In this document: piece after piece, positions 35,401 to 47,884 of the stretch
How positions within the stretch are numbered: position 1 is the stretch's first letter
Layout: each line of letters opens with the position of its first letter
The notes under the pieces: model-generated
What the model was told of the DNA's origin: nothing
Database searches by the model: none
Seen by the model: only the letters and a program-made list of their open reading frames with translations
Assembly (NCBI GenBank): GCA_008508345.1
Contig: QNGE01000749.1
Coordinates: 12,433 to 76,432, forward strand
DNA: 64,000 nucleotides
Reading direction: 5' to 3'
From: Paragonimus westermani
Lineage: Eukaryota; Platyhelminthes; Trematoda; Plagiorchiida; Troglotrematidae
Program-made: the position numbers and the translations under genes

Positions 35401-36980
35401 TCGTGCGACGCAAAAATTGAGTATGCAAACTACATTGCTGTGCAACGTGCCAACTTCAAACATGTGAACGCAAAGGAGCAGAAACTTGATACAACAGACA
35501 TGCACAGTACAGATGGTAAAAACACAAGCACACAGACAAACGTTTGGTTACTTGCGGCCTTGTTAAGGAAAACCGTAACGGAAATTGACTTGCAGGCTTG
35601 CTTCACTCCAGAGAAATTTGGAATAACCTAACCGAATCAGCCGTGGCCACACGGTTGGGGAGTGCTTTCTAGCCGAGCAATTCCCAAAATATTATTTGGT
35701 TGTTCGCACGACAACTCCAGGAAAATGCCCTCTTGTTTTCTAATTCCTATTCATTTTGAGATCTCCCACAGAAAACCAGGTAGTGCACGAGTTTTGTGGG
35801 TGAAAACAGACTTGTATCGGACACGTGCTATTCAGTCAAATTTAAAGTAATTCTGGACATATTTCCAGATAAGAAGACTTCCTGAGTCCAGTGACTTCCA
35901 TAGTGACTTACCATCGCAAGTTTTTAATATGAATCGCTTTTTGTATATACGGCGACACTCTCGTATGTTCGCTCCCATATGATGAGGTTACACGATGTGG
36001 GAAGTTCTTCAGGATGAAATTACTCACAACTTTCCCTGAAGAAAGTTGGCAGCGTTTTACCCTCTCTATTTATTCCCGGGATTTCAAATGTGCTCAGTGC
36101 AATATTAAGAATAGAGACGTATAGGCGAGCATGCTTGTGTTAATTCCTATTAGGACCGACAGATTTGTGGCCAAGTTAGAGGCAGCGCTTGCATAAAAAC
36201 CACTTTTGATGTCGATATCTAGTCAGGCGGCCAACCTGCGAGATCAAACCAATAGACAAGCATGACACGGTGGACCAATCAAACCACCGCCAATTGAATG
36301 ACCGTCGATCTAGTTTCTCTGCAATAGGTCTGGTCGACATCCCGATTTATCTTCATAACTTCCTCACACAACTGTAGTGGCCTGAAGACGAGGTGTCAAA
36401 AACATATCCACTAGTATGTTTCTATTTTTTGATTAGCAGTGCACCATTTGTTCACATGCTTTAAAGGGCTGTCAGAAAGTTTCTTTAATTCCTTTCGCAT
36501 ACAAATGCGGTTAGTTGGATGTTCCCAGGGTGGTAAGAAGCAAACTTTTGAAGCGGGCCTGTTGGACGGTGAGCTTTTTAGGTAGATCGTTGATAAAGGT
36601 TTGACGATAAAATCACAGTCACCCTCAAATTGATTCCATACTGGATCCAGACACTAAAACCAAAAGAACCAACTTCCGAAGTGTTCATCGTCAAATCAAC
36701 AAACTGACCCGAGGATCCAAGAGTGAATGGTAGAGAGACCAGGATGAGTCAGTGCAAGGCCACGCCGACCGCTAACAACACACGTTCTCCTATTTGCCTG
36801 AGGTTACTTTTGACCATCTGTCTAGTCTACTAAGACAGTGATTAATGGAGACTGGCTTTCTTGCACTCAAACCACAAGCATGATGAAAGTCTGGTTCGAG
36901 CACTTTGGTAACTCACTGAGCATGCAGGCTACCGTTGATTGTACGACCGTGAATAGTTTGTCATAACAAAATGTAAAGGC
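32402..36980. other. No gene recognised
   Basis: ORFs up to 101 codons were inspected and show no family motif. Nothing repeated elsewhere in the window was noticed. Confidence 0.5.
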
Positions 36981-36989
36981 TCCGCTTAC

Positions 36990-38220
36990 TCCCACCTCAG
37001 ATTTAACACGGATGTATGGGGTTGTTGAATAACCGCCAAACAGAAGTGGTGCAGGTGAAGAAGGACTGCCAGGGGAACTATGAAACACGGCGGTCCAGTA
37101 TAGAAACGTGCTTTGCTCCGCTTGGTTCACTCCATCCGAGCGCAGGAAGTAGTCCCTCAAGGTTCACAGAATGCCCCAATCGCACCTTTGTTTAAAGTCA
37201 AGAGTAACAAAGAATGCATCGGCAGTTATCGGGAGATCAGTCTGTTCAATTGCGTTGGAAAGTTACTAGCAGAAAACCTACTGAACCGGCTCACCTCGGA
37301 AGATTTGCAGATTAGTGCTCCTAAGGAGCCGTGTAGACTTCGTGCTCCCCACAATGCGATAGATATGACGTTTGCCGCTCGCCAGATGCAAGAAGAGTGC
37401 CTTGTACACCGCTAGCTGCTGTAAGCCTTTGTCTTGATTCTCACCAAGACGTTTAACTTCGTGAATCGCAAGATATTGTGGACAGTATTTGGTAAGATTG
37501 AATGCCAACTTAAGCTCGTCAATTCAACCGAAATATTGCACGTGGGCATGAAGGTTAGGATACAGTCGCGTGCGGTGACCTCTGATTTTCATACTGTCAC
37601 TGGCGCACAGTAGGATTGTGCCTTAGCCCCAACTCTATTTAGTCTATATTTGACTGCAGTACTAACAGTCGTTCTTCCGAGCCCAGGGGATGGTGTTGGA
37701 ATTGAATACCGTACAGATGGCAACTTGCAGAATATTTGATGTTTCGGCGGCCCAAGCCGATCATGTGATTTTACGATAGGCACTTTCTTTGGAGGCGTGG
37801 TGCGTTACTTGTGTGGAGCGATGAGGAATTTCAACGACTGGTCAGAGTTTTTGCGAACAGAGCATCCAAGTTTGGTTTGGTTATCAACACGTGTAAGATA
37901 TTTTTTCATTCAGCTTACCGCGGACAGATTTACCGTGTTTGCACCTGAAACTCGCGTTGATGGATGCCTGTAGAGATTTCTGTTGCTTGGGTAACAATCT
38001 TCCGACATATTTATCCGCGGTCTATGAGCTGCCACCTCGTGCACCTAGTGATCGTGATGCCTTTGAATGTTCTGAAATATGGGGTTAGAGCCACGCCGAC
38101 GTTGAATCGGCTTCGTCGGCTAGAACGCGTCCGCAGAATGGGCGTTGTGCGGACTCTGGAACAGCCACTGTACATGAAGCTGAAAGCATGTAAGCGAAAT
38201 CCTGGCGGTCAGAATATGTA
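36990..38220 (+). pseudogene. LINE (non-LTR) reverse transcriptase relic
   Basis: Pieces of one RT appear in order, in shifting frames. AGEEGLPGELY at about 37045 is the GPDGIPAE-like motif. The frame 37113-37415 carries CIGSYREISLFNCVGKLLA and IDMTFAARQMQEE. The open run 37614-37739 shows APTLFSLYLTAVLTV and GIEYRTDGNL, and FGLVINT lies near 37870. A later frame (37964-38221) may be the C-terminal part. These are RT domains that prime on nicked DNA. The YADD catalytic site was not found. The clade was not assigned. Confidence 0.8.
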
Positions 38221-39590
38221 ACATCAAGATGTCGTCCAAGCAAGACCTTCGCCTCGCAATATCGATTTTAGATCTTGAGAGGACCTAAACTAGAGCCCGA
38301 CGGTCTGGAGGTGTACGAAGAGTGCAGGCGTCCGAGGGTTTAATGAACAGCAGTTGCGTAGCCGTGAAGTGAAGTAAGCGGTACGTGTAGGAATTACAGA
38401 TACCACAGGTCGTGGTAACGTGGTTATATGACACTGCAGTCAATGCGGGCGTAAATATACAGGCCGTCTCGGACCGTGAGGTCATTCACGTAATTATGTT
38501 GTACCGTGCGTGAAAGAAAGACGAGCATGTTAGGCGCGAGAAAGTTGTCTCACCTATATTTTTTCGCTCCTATCAACCAACGACCGCCACCCTTTGCCAA
38601 GTCGTCCATCCTGCTTTTCAGAAGGTCGGGTCATGGCGCCCCTCTACTCTAATTTGTCTTTGGCTTATTTGGTGTACTGTGTAATGAACATCTTATTTGT
38701 TTTCCGAAGTAACTCCAAATTTTTTGTAGCCTGCAGTGCAGTCCTGAAGTAGGCTGCTTCTTGCATTAAATTTCCAATATCTTTCACACAAGCTGAGTTC
38801 TTATCACTGGCGTTTTTCTATATTTGGGTAGCAAGGAATAAAGTTTTACTTTTTCACCAGGCCACCAGCCGGCTAACCAGCGTTGACCAGCTGGACAACG
38901 AAAAGCTTGCGTTCAGAAGTACCCTGGTCCTATTTCCTCAGGTTTACACTGGATGAGTGACAGTGGTTCATCCCGAGCCACTTGTTTCGCGTGATGCGCT
39001 GACATTCCTTGGCCCCAGGCTAATGCAAAACGGACATCACAGAACGTCCGGAAACATGTGAACAAGCTATAAACAATAAGTTCTACTGTTTGTAGTGGTT
39101 ATTAATCAGCCAAGCTAAACCGGAAAAACGTACTTCTGATTGTATGTAATGCGAGGACTCGTAGCACTATGACCCTAATGTCCTAGCTACTTTGGACAAG
39201 AACAAACTCTCACACTTATTGTAGATTTACCGTAGGAAGTGCACCGTCTGCCTATCTAACCCAATTTAAAAATGACTCGGCCTGCTAGTGGAAACAATTT
39301 CAGTTGTCAACTTAGTTGCCTATCAGGATATTGTAACTCCTCAGAAGTTTATGCATCAATAAACTATCAGGTTTTGCCAGGCACGATCCGTGAACATCAT
39401 CTTCAAAATAAGTATCCCCATTCTGGAACAAACAGCTCCCGCCCATCTAGTATTACTATGCTGTTAGTCTAGAGAAAGGGTAGGCTAAATTAAGACCTAA
39501 ATACATAAGTGCTCAGATGCAGAAGATGAACCAATTGTGGATGAGTGGTTTCTAAACTATGCCAGTGTGTTGATAACTAATACACCTACT
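38221..39590. other. No gene recognised
   Basis: Nothing beyond short ORFs was seen. LINE sequence may continue for some distance past 38220 but is not recognisable. Confidence 0.45.
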
Positions 39591-39594
39591 AGTG

Positions 39595-39905
39595 TTGTGA
39601 GCCGAGAACGCGGATGGCACAGGGGTTATCTATTCGGAAAACCAGTACACGGGTTATGCTTCTCGGCCGGACTACGAACAAAAATACTCATTTGCACACA
39701 ACACTAGTCTCAGGACGTCCCAATCTTTTTGGAGGCGAATGCTGGATTCTTTCATGCAGCAAGAGCCATTCCATGCGATGATCCTTCTCGTATCTCTCCC
39801 GTATTCGTCCCGCGGCCATTTCATTGTTGAAATCCATGCTGTTGCCTCACTACTGAATAGTGGTGGTGTGAGTGGTATAGTACAACCGTCCATCCTCACT
39901 ACACT
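39595..39905. repeat. Unidentified dispersed repeat, copy 1
   Basis: This matches 54044-54355 in the same orientation over about 310 bases, with many substitutions. It opens with GTTGTGAGCCGAGAACGCGG, then ATTCGGAAAACCAGT, and further on CGGCCATTTCA and TGCCTCACTACTGAA. No terminal inverted repeat, tRNA box or coding motif was found. It may be part of a longer transposon. Confidence 0.75.
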
Positions 39906-39929
39906 GGTAGGTACACATTATCCACAGTA

Positions 39930-41400
39930 ATCACCTGGTCCTTAACTAACTTCGATCAATACAACAAACAATGACGGACCCATTTTACTTATGTTGTGCT
40001 CTTTTTCACCATTGCTGAGTCTGGTGTGAGGTAAACTTATTTCTGCTAAACCGACGTCTCGTAAAACCTGCCACTACTTAGCTATCCCTCTGAATGATGA
40101 ATCAGCAAAAAATCAACTTAACCCAAGTGTAAGTGAAGTTGAGACGCCCAACTAGCTTTAGGTGTGACCGAAAGTTCCGTAGTTTTTCCATTATGATTGA
40201 TTACCAACAAAAACATTCCATTGACCATTTATACGGCCATGTAACACTTGGGAACTTCCCACCAGTTAACGTACAGTACTGTGATACTCAAAATTATGGA
40301 CTTCGAATAGCCCTAGGAATCATACGTGAATTGAAACCTCCCAGGCAAGTAATAAGAAGACCTGGTACTGGCAGCAGTAAGCAATTGTTATTCATGGATT
40401 GAGACACCGAATTTATGGATTTACAACAGTATTAAAGAAATCACAGCCTGTCATTAGCTGATCTCATTAACACATGCAACATCATAAACTGTATGTTGAT
40501 TGGTGGAATACGGAACAGATGAATTGGTGAATAACGGAAGGCACAACACTGAGACCGTACGTCCAATCCTGATGTTGTATCTTTAACGCAATATTTGGAT
40601 CGGCCGTTTGTCAGATCTGTTGTGTCGGGGTTTGGATTATCGGTGAATCGAAATTTCCACCACAAGTTCTCTCATGTCTGTTTGTTCCGACAGAGCCTTT
40701 TTTCTTAAGTCATCCCCATGAAGCCGGCGGAACTACCAGCCGATCTTGTGACTGACGACTAACACTTTTATGAAGAGAGTACGTAATTACGTGACAAGTC
40801 AGGCAATCACATTAACACACCACTAAGTAAATTCATTCACCATCGACTTAAATCACTCTCGATAGATTATGTAAAAATCACTTCATTTTTAAAGTCAAAG
40901 TCGAAACACCGGCCTTGGAGGTTAACCACGTACACCTGTATGTGTTGACAAAAAAGGTGTGATTTTTCTTCCGTGCAGTCGTTGGACGATATTGGTTTGT
41001 CCCATCATACAAAGCAATCGTTGAATGAACCGCTTCATTAGAATCCAATTTCGAGGGTTGACCCAGTTGAAAACATACGTGATAGGTCGGTTGGGTAAAT
41101 TACAACAACCATAACAATATGGATTTATTGATTGCTACTAAGCCTATTTCTCACAACGGTTGTTTTGGTACGTCACTGTTAATGCTGTGTACAAATGCAC
41201 TTCGGAAGCAAACATGATTTGCTCAGATTCAAGGTGTTATTACTGTTACGTCGTACTGGGCTTGAACTAAGTCGATTATTCCCTTTATCATTACCCATGG
41301 ATATAATAAAAACTGGTGCTGATTATAAACCGTAAGTTCTTATGATGGATATCTGTCTGCTGGAAACTCTGGAGATTCACACTTATTGGAAGAAATTGAA
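39930..41400. other. No gene recognised; may hold decayed 5' Gypsy sequence
   Basis: No motif was recognised. The LTR and leader of the Gypsy relic that follows should lie here if they survive, but no direct repeat with 43690-45000 was noticed. Confidence 0.45.
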
Positions 41401-41445
41401 AACTAATTCAAGCGCCTTGAAATGCCGTGTCTCACTGGCTGAGAG

Positions 41446-41640
41446 TTGGAAACGGAGAAGAAAGTCGCTGACTTCCTTACCGTAATCTGCAAAGGTGAGT
41501 ATAGCTTGATGAAAAACTTAATAATCCCTCGTCCGTGCACTTCTCTTTCTTACGAATCCCTAAGAAAACTGATATTCGCAAATTTTCAGTCTGGAAATTG
41601 TGAAACAGCTGAACGAGTCAAATTTCCTAACCCATGAACG
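41446..41640 (+). pseudogene. gag: Gag fragment of the Mag-like Gypsy relic
   Basis: The short open frame includes VADFLTVICKGEYSLMKNL and SLSYESLRKLIFANF, which resemble the capsid region of Mag-like Gag proteins. It ends at a stop; related sequence may continue to about 41760 in other frames. Confidence 0.6.
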
Positions 41641-41890
41641 ATGGAAATTAGGATACTAAACAATTCATCCCTGAAATTCGGACCCAAACACTTCGGTGTA
41701 ATTTTGAAGACCAACTACAAGCATAAATTCCCAATTCATTGATCACTGGGACGAATAGGCGTGACCCACAACGAATCCCACTTTCCAGTCAGCTAGAACA
41801 TTTGTGTGGTGCTCCATGAAGGTAAACATTCGAAATGCAGCCTGTACTATTCAGTATGAACCTGATCCACACCCTATCCAGCGACGCAAC

Positions 41891-42000
41891 AGTTGTCAGT
41901 CATGCGTTGGCAAACATTTTTGATTAAATTGTCGATTCCGAAACGCATAGGTGTCACAAATGTGGCAAAATCAGCTACATTCGATCAGTTTGTCACAGCT
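41891..42000 (+). pseudogene. gag: Gag zinc knuckle pair, broken
   Basis: The first knuckle reads CQSCVGKHF, stop, LNC. The second, in another frame, reads CHKCGKISYIRSVC, where Tyr stands in the His position of CX2CX4HX4C. The spacing CX2CX3HX4C followed by a short FRNA linker is typical of the double knuckle of Mag/K02A2.6-like elements. At least one stop and one frameshift lie inside. Confidence 0.7.
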
Positions 42001-42144
42001 TAAAATCCTCTTTTAAACAAACCATTTTTGATAATTAAAAATTGAGTTCCGGTTTTTCATTTCAATGCCATTGCCAGTGATTTTGTTGATTTCACCACTC
42101 ACATTAAACTTACTTCACTGGTCGGTCATTTTTTGAAATATTTA

Positions 42145-42230
42145 TATATTGTAGATATCGGCAGCGCCGAATGATTTATATTTTTCGACTTCATAAAGTC
42201 CCGTACGAAATTAATCATAGAACTTTCCGA
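42145..42230 (+). pseudogene. pol: Protease remnant of the Mag-like Gypsy relic
   Basis: IVDIGSAE, stop, FIFFDFIKSR matches the retropepsin start (usual DTGS) with Thr changed to Ile and a stop two residues past the active site. Confidence 0.6.
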
Positions 42231-42310
42231 AGATTGTCATTAAGTTACTACTGGACACTCGCTGAAGATTTCTGATTCTCGTCAACTTCTAATTCCTGAT
42301 TCTAATTCCA

Positions 42311-42962
42311 ATGTTAACGATTATAATTTTTTTGGCCAGTGATCATGTCCCATTAGTGGTTGGATTGAAAAGTTTGAAAATTTCAAGTGCCTCTGCCTCG
42401 TTGTTTTCTGATGCATATAAACAAAAATGCAGTCTTCTATCATATTTCAAGGTTTCTGGTGACATGCATGCTGAATCAGTTTTGCTCGAACTCGAAGACA
42501 ATTCCATTTTTATGAGGCGATGGATCATTTCTTTCCGTTTACGTGAACCTATCGAAAAGGCAGTTGATCAACCTGTGTAAAAATATATTAAGTGCCCTAC
42601 AATCTTCGACCTAGGCTTCACCTATTGTAACTACTTGAAAGTGATGACAAAACGCCTCAGGCTTGCGGTGATTACTGAACTACGCTCAGCAAATTCCTTT
42701 GCATAGATGTTGTGACACTGTTGAACCAGGACAAATTCGGTATCAATTGTGTAGCTCAAAACATTTTCCAAGCTTTGATTTAAAGGAGGTTTTTCTACAT
42801 ATTCCACTTGATGAGGCTTCTAGTGCTCCGTCAACAAACAATACTCCTTTCGAAACTTTTTGGTATGATTTTCTGCCTTTTGGTCCGAATCTGTCGCCTG
42901 CTATATTTCAAGATGTTATGAATACTATTACTGTCAATCTGGAGGGTGTCGCAATTTACTAG
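42311..42962 (+). pseudogene. pol: Reverse transcriptase, N-terminal and palm parts
   Basis: Frame 42311-42580 ends with LREPIEKAVDQPV, which fits the RT entry region. Stop-broken sequence follows, then the frame 42699-42962 with FPSFDLKEVFLHIPLDEASS, FWYDFLPFG and LSPAIFQDVMN. The catalytic YxDD should follow VAIY, but the sequence reads VAIY, stop, ADTV, so the active site is destroyed. Confidence 0.82.
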
Positions 42963-42977
42963 GCTGATACGGTGTAG

Positions 42978-43260
42978 GTGCCAACAGTGTACATAAATGG
43001 TGAACGATTTTATGTTTTGAGTAATCGTCTATGCTCACTAACCGTTACTATTTTTTTTATTCCAATTGCATTTTTGGTACGTCGAAGTGTATTCTGCTTT
43101 ACGAGATTGATTATCGTTCTGATCCTGATCGTGTTTAACTTCTGGCTAAGACGTAGACCCCAGAGATTTTTGATGAGTTGCGTTCTTTAATGGGTTCTCT
43201 GCAATATTATTTCCGACCAATTCCAAATTTGCCAAATTTTTCTAGAATGATCTCTTTTTG
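42978..43260 (+). pseudogene. pol: RT thumb/connection remnant
   Basis: In shifted frames, RRPQRFLMSCVL and then LRSLMGSLQYYFRPIPNLPN are readable. The second resembles the LRSFLGLVNYYRRFIPNF-type connection motif of Gypsy Pol. Confidence 0.6.
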
Positions 43261-43361
43261 GTCGACCTGCATAAACAAACCCTGTGATTTCCGTTGCATT
43301 TTCTACCTTTCGATGCAGTATCGTGTGTTTTCTGTAAAGTTACCGTAAACATCAGTTACTG

Positions 43362-43673
43362 ATGCGTATCCAACGGAGCCTTGTCAAAGCAAGTGTTCAT
43401 CCTGTTTTTTCCATCCTCAGATGCCTCAGTTCAGCAGGGTGTGGATATGTGCAAACAGAGAGAAAAGCATCGGCAGTTTACTGGACGATCACCAGACCTC
43501 ACAAATACTTGCTTGGTATTAACTTCATTATATTCACTGATCATGAAGCCTGTAAATTTATTTATAATCCAAGCAAATCCCTTGCCAAACCATCTGCAGT
43601 AATGGTACATTGGTAGTGTTGCTTTGGCATCATATAGCAAAATATAATCTCTCATATTGACCATTTATCTCGC
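43362..43673 (+). pseudogene. pol: RNase H remnant
   Basis: The frame 43362-43616 reads QTERKASAVYWTITRPHKYL and FIIFTDHEACKFIYNPSKSL, which match the second and third RNase H blocks (Glu and Asp kept). DHLSR at 43659-43673, in another frame, is the ADxLSR end block. The first Asp block was not found. Confidence 0.75.
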
Positions 43674-43690
43674 TAAGCTGACTCGGAAGA

Positions 43691-46600
43691 GGATGGTGAC
43701 TCATCTTTGACCCAGCAACTTCTAGTTCCTCGTTCTGGTTAGACTTGTAATACTCCAAAATACTTGAATACAGTCTTGGCTCCATTACTAGATGGTTGAT
43801 ACTGCGGTGCCCGGCAAAGACATCTTGTATAAACGTCTGGACTAACTTTCCGTTACTCTAATGGATTAAATAATTGAAAATCCCCGTAGAAATCATGTGA
43901 AACACTTTTGATTTCAGCGAACAGAACTTTTTTTTGACAAATTCTCATCTTTGGCTGGTAAAATTATATATCAAATCAGGTAACACTAACGAAAGTCATT
44001 GATATGAAATGGTGCAAGGGTAAGACGATTGGGTATAACACAAACACGACTTAGTTGTGGTTATGCTCACAATCTTTTAGGAAGTCAGTGTTAATTGGAG
44101 TGAAATGGGGGGCGGAATCAAATTGCCTCGTGAGCTGAGTATACGTGTTTGGGATTACCGTGGCGAAACACTTCAAACCTGACGTATTACTCGGCACGCT
44201 TTCAGAGTACTGCACATTTTTGTTCGAAAAATACAATTTATTGATGTCATATACTTCTTGATCGCAATCGTTTGTGGTCCACAAGGAATTCAAGTCATCC
44301 ATCCAGTCACCATTACTCATATTAACCAACCCGACTCAATATAGCATGCCCACCGGTTAATCCTAAAAATGTGGCGATAGATACAAAGAAGAAAGTGTAT
44401 ATACATAAAAGCTCAACAAATCGAAGTAGGTAACAACGTGAAGCTCGTTCCTAACAGAGGTCAACCATCCACGTCCACCACTTTGTCGGACGCTTCAATT
44501 TTTGTACGAGCGACAAAGTGTATCCTTTGTAGTAAGTATGTGGTCGTATATTTTGCCACATACAGTCTATCAAACTTTCTGAGGAGACTTTTATCTGGGT
44601 TAAAAGAATGATTAAAAATGAGGTCGGATAACGCTACGCATGTTGTTGAATCTATCTGAAAATATCGCTACTATAAATCGCGGATACATTCAAATACACT
44701 TCGTAAGTTTCTTAAATTCAAAGTTATTTCCCGCTGTTCAGCTTCTAATACAGAGTCCGTACTCCAACGTAACTTCTTACAGGAATATTCTTTTGTTTCG
44801 TCGAAGTCACTTAGGTTTGGACGTGAGATTCTCAATGACTACTCAATTGAAAGCATTCTGTTCATATTTCGTTTCCTCAGGAGTTCTTCACAGCCAAACA
44901 ACTAAACGAAGACGAGCTTCACGCCGACGTAAATCACAACAGCTCAGATTTTTTTTTAACGATATCCGTGGTCAATCTGGAGAATGACAAAACTTTCCTT
45001 TTTTACTTACTCAAAAACACACTGAGTGCCTACCAGAGTAGATGAGGACGCGAGTCTGCTAGGCAAATCAGTAGGACTGTGTAACAGAAATCGGCAGTAT
45101 TTTGCAGCACTTAGCTTGCACGGAACCGTCAATCATGTTATAGTTACACTGCACTGTTCTCAATCATACATATTTTCTTTTCGTGGACGTGCACCAGCTA
45201 ATTAACTGTTTGCCCGGAAGAAAAATTTCACGTTCCTTTCGATGTAGGTACTTTCGTATGCATAGATGAATAATCATCGATGAATATTGATCGTTCACCC
45301 GTTCGATATTCACTTAGCCATATGTCTTTCGCTTGTTCTTCGGACTCAACTCTCCTCTCAATTCAACTAATCTGATGGACGTGCACCTAAACAACTGACA
45401 ATCAATAGAAGTACGGAAAGCAGATGGATGAATGACCGACTTACTTCCTAAAATCAGTTGGATAATGTCGTGGTTCTCACAACACAACCTGAGAGGGATC
45501 CAGTTTATACACGAGTTGCTATCTAGTAAACCGGAATAAATGTGTTGATCATCCTTTCTTGAACTATTCGGTGTTGGAAGTAAAAGGACCTAGTACTGCA
45601 ACACTCACTTGACATGCAGAAACGCTACTGCTCACAGATAAAACCGAGTGGGAAAGGGAGATCGAATGGACGATTGATATTCACGAAGGTTCATGCGCAT
45701 GATGCTTACTGGCACGATCTAACCAGCGCTTGTTTGTTTTGTCTTCATTGGACAGCGGTTATGCGACCATTGCAGGCTGTAAACATTCAACGGGTCTGTG
45801 CGATGGCGTACGTTTAATATAATGTCTGTTTTGATAAACAGATTGAGAATAACACAATGTTACGAGCAAGTTGTAATACTTTACCTTTCAACCACCTCGG
45901 GTGGCCTTCCTCAGGAATGTTGTAATCGAAATCACATTCATTCGTACTATATTTTGTGCGGATATCTTATAACGTCTGTTTGTTGGATCCGTGGGGCTGT
46001 GTCCGGAACAACCATCCTCAACCCTTTTTTAAAGAACACATAATGTGTATTTGATTGTGCAACCCAATTTTGTATTCACACAAAAATTCGCGTAAGCCGT
46101 GCAGTTGTCGACCGATAACACTATGACGTAATCGTGGATGGCGTATCAAACCCCACTGCTCTCTGAGTGATTAGTCTGCAAATGCCCGGAAATTTTGTAA
46201 CGTTATACTTGATTCAACTACAAGCTGCTAAACCTCTTTGTCTTATTTACGTGCTGTTTGATTTCTCTCGACCTGTTTAGTTGTACTGATCTGGTGATGA
46301 ATTGTCGAATCAATTATTCATCCCGGTTTTCTTCAAGGGTAGGTTTTTCAAAGAAACAGTGAGAGCGTGAATGTCCTGTGTTTACTGGTCGGCCAGTCCG
46401 TGTCCCTGATCCAAGCACCAGTTGCAACAACCAAATGCACTAAATATACAAAAACGTGAAATTGGGAAAAGGGTGTAACCGGGTTATTGGCTGAGTGCGT
46501 ACATGATGACCGCACGCGTTCGTACGTTTGTGTTCGGATGGACAAAAGTTCACACGGCCAGTGGCCATTTGCACGCACATGCAAGTGCAGCAGGGAACAC

Positions 46601-47870
46601 CACGTAGACCGAACGGTGGGAACTCGTTGAGACAATTTCTTGAGAGGGTGAGACAACGGTTACGGATGGATACACCGGGTCTAATCAACCGCTTGCACAT
46701 CTGATTAATCAAGGCGGAAAGAAATAGGTTGTAATTGTAAATTTATCATCAGCATGAAACGTTGTCATGTATATTTATGACATCAGCCCAGAAGGTTACA
46801 CCGGTATGTGGCAGAGGGGGCTAAACAGTAGTACCGAAGTCGACAACAACTTCCGTTAACAGACAGCCGGTGTGTAACGCTTGGTTAACATGGTTTTGGA
46901 AGACGCCAACATCTGGTGGGTTTGTTTGCACAGTATGACTGTATGCGAGGTGGTGAAATTATCCGCCCAATATGTTGCGATTAATAGCTTCGCGATATGT
47001 TAGGATGATCAATCAGAGAGCCTTGTCGCGTCACTGTCTACGCTAACTACTTGAAAATACGCTCCGCCATTCTCTGTCAGAAGTTTCCGACTTTTCTACC
47101 ATTGCGTGTGTGTCGCTGCAATTCCACACTGACCAGTAGATGACATGAGAGGCAGAGATTTGTGGAACAGAAGGATGAGTTTTGTAGGGACCAGTGCTGT
47201 GAGCGACGCTAATAAATCGTTATTTACAATTTTCGACTTGTGTACCTTCTAGCGCGGTCTCTTAAATAAGGATCCTAGGTGAAGACTTAATTCTCCAGAT
47301 GGGTGAGATACGGACATCGCCACTTACAACAAAAAACCTCAGATTTGGAAGGATACACATCCGGAAACTGAACGTTCCGTTTGAGATCTTTTCCCAACGG
47401 TATGTAGTCGGCCTCACATAGTTTTCTTGCTCTGTGAGGAAGTGTTCATATTAGGTGGCGTTTGTTGATTGAGAACGAAAGTAAAGACAACTGTGGATAC
47501 CGATTTCTATTGGGTTATGTTTAAATGATGGTCAAAGCATGCACGCTGCGCTGACCTCCTTTAGAGCTCTGTTTAAGTGCAGTATATGGTGCTACCAAAA
47601 TTTATGCAGTGTCAGGAAGTAGTCACTCATTTTACGGACAGTTTCTGGCTCACTTTTGGGACAAATTGATGCCATAGAACGGTGTAACTCATTATGATTA
47701 TTCAAAAAGAAAATGCTTAGAAAAAAGTTAATCGGAGCAGAAAGAAGATACATGTTGCAACATATTAACACTCCGTTTTCTTTCGTCAGTCGCAAACGTA
47801 TAACATACAAGTTATATATAACAAACATTTGGAGATAGATGAGATATCGACACAATGGCAGAGACATTAG
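43691..47870. other. No gene confidently recognised
   Basis: The start may hold decayed integrase of the Gypsy relic, but no HHCC or DDE motif was readable. A weak two-exon candidate at 44640-45050 is listed separately. ORFs at 46348-46712 (minus) overlap each other and show no domain. Confidence 0.45.
44640..45050 (+). other. Weak two-exon gene candidate
   Basis: An ATG at 44640 opens 21 codons that end at a GTAAGT donor (44703-44708). A pyrimidine-rich stretch ending in CAG at 44880 would be the acceptor. The intron of 178 bases is phase 0, and the next frame stays open for about 54 codons to a TGA just before 45050. The two parts do not resemble a known protein. An unspliced 115-codon ORF over the same bases (44640-44987) ends in an Arg-rich stretch. 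Either could be chance. Confidence 0.15.
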
Positions 47871-47884
47871 GAATTGTGTCCGTG

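Larger units (their letters stand above)
41400..43690 (+). mobile_element. Old Ty3/Gypsy relic (Mag/K02A2.6-like)
   Basis: A second Gypsy-type element is traceable from Gag to RNase H in the normal order, but with stops and frameshifts every few tens of codons. The double zinc knuckle, the protease DxGSA motif and the RT wording (FDLKEVFLHIPLDEASS) differ from the element at 2975-7090 and resemble the Mag/K02A2.6 group. No integrase or LTRs were recognised. The parts are listed separately. Confidence 0.82.

Noticed and set aside
44051..44329. 92-codon minus-strand ORF after the Gypsy relic
   Set aside because: No family recognised and no splice or repeat context supports it.
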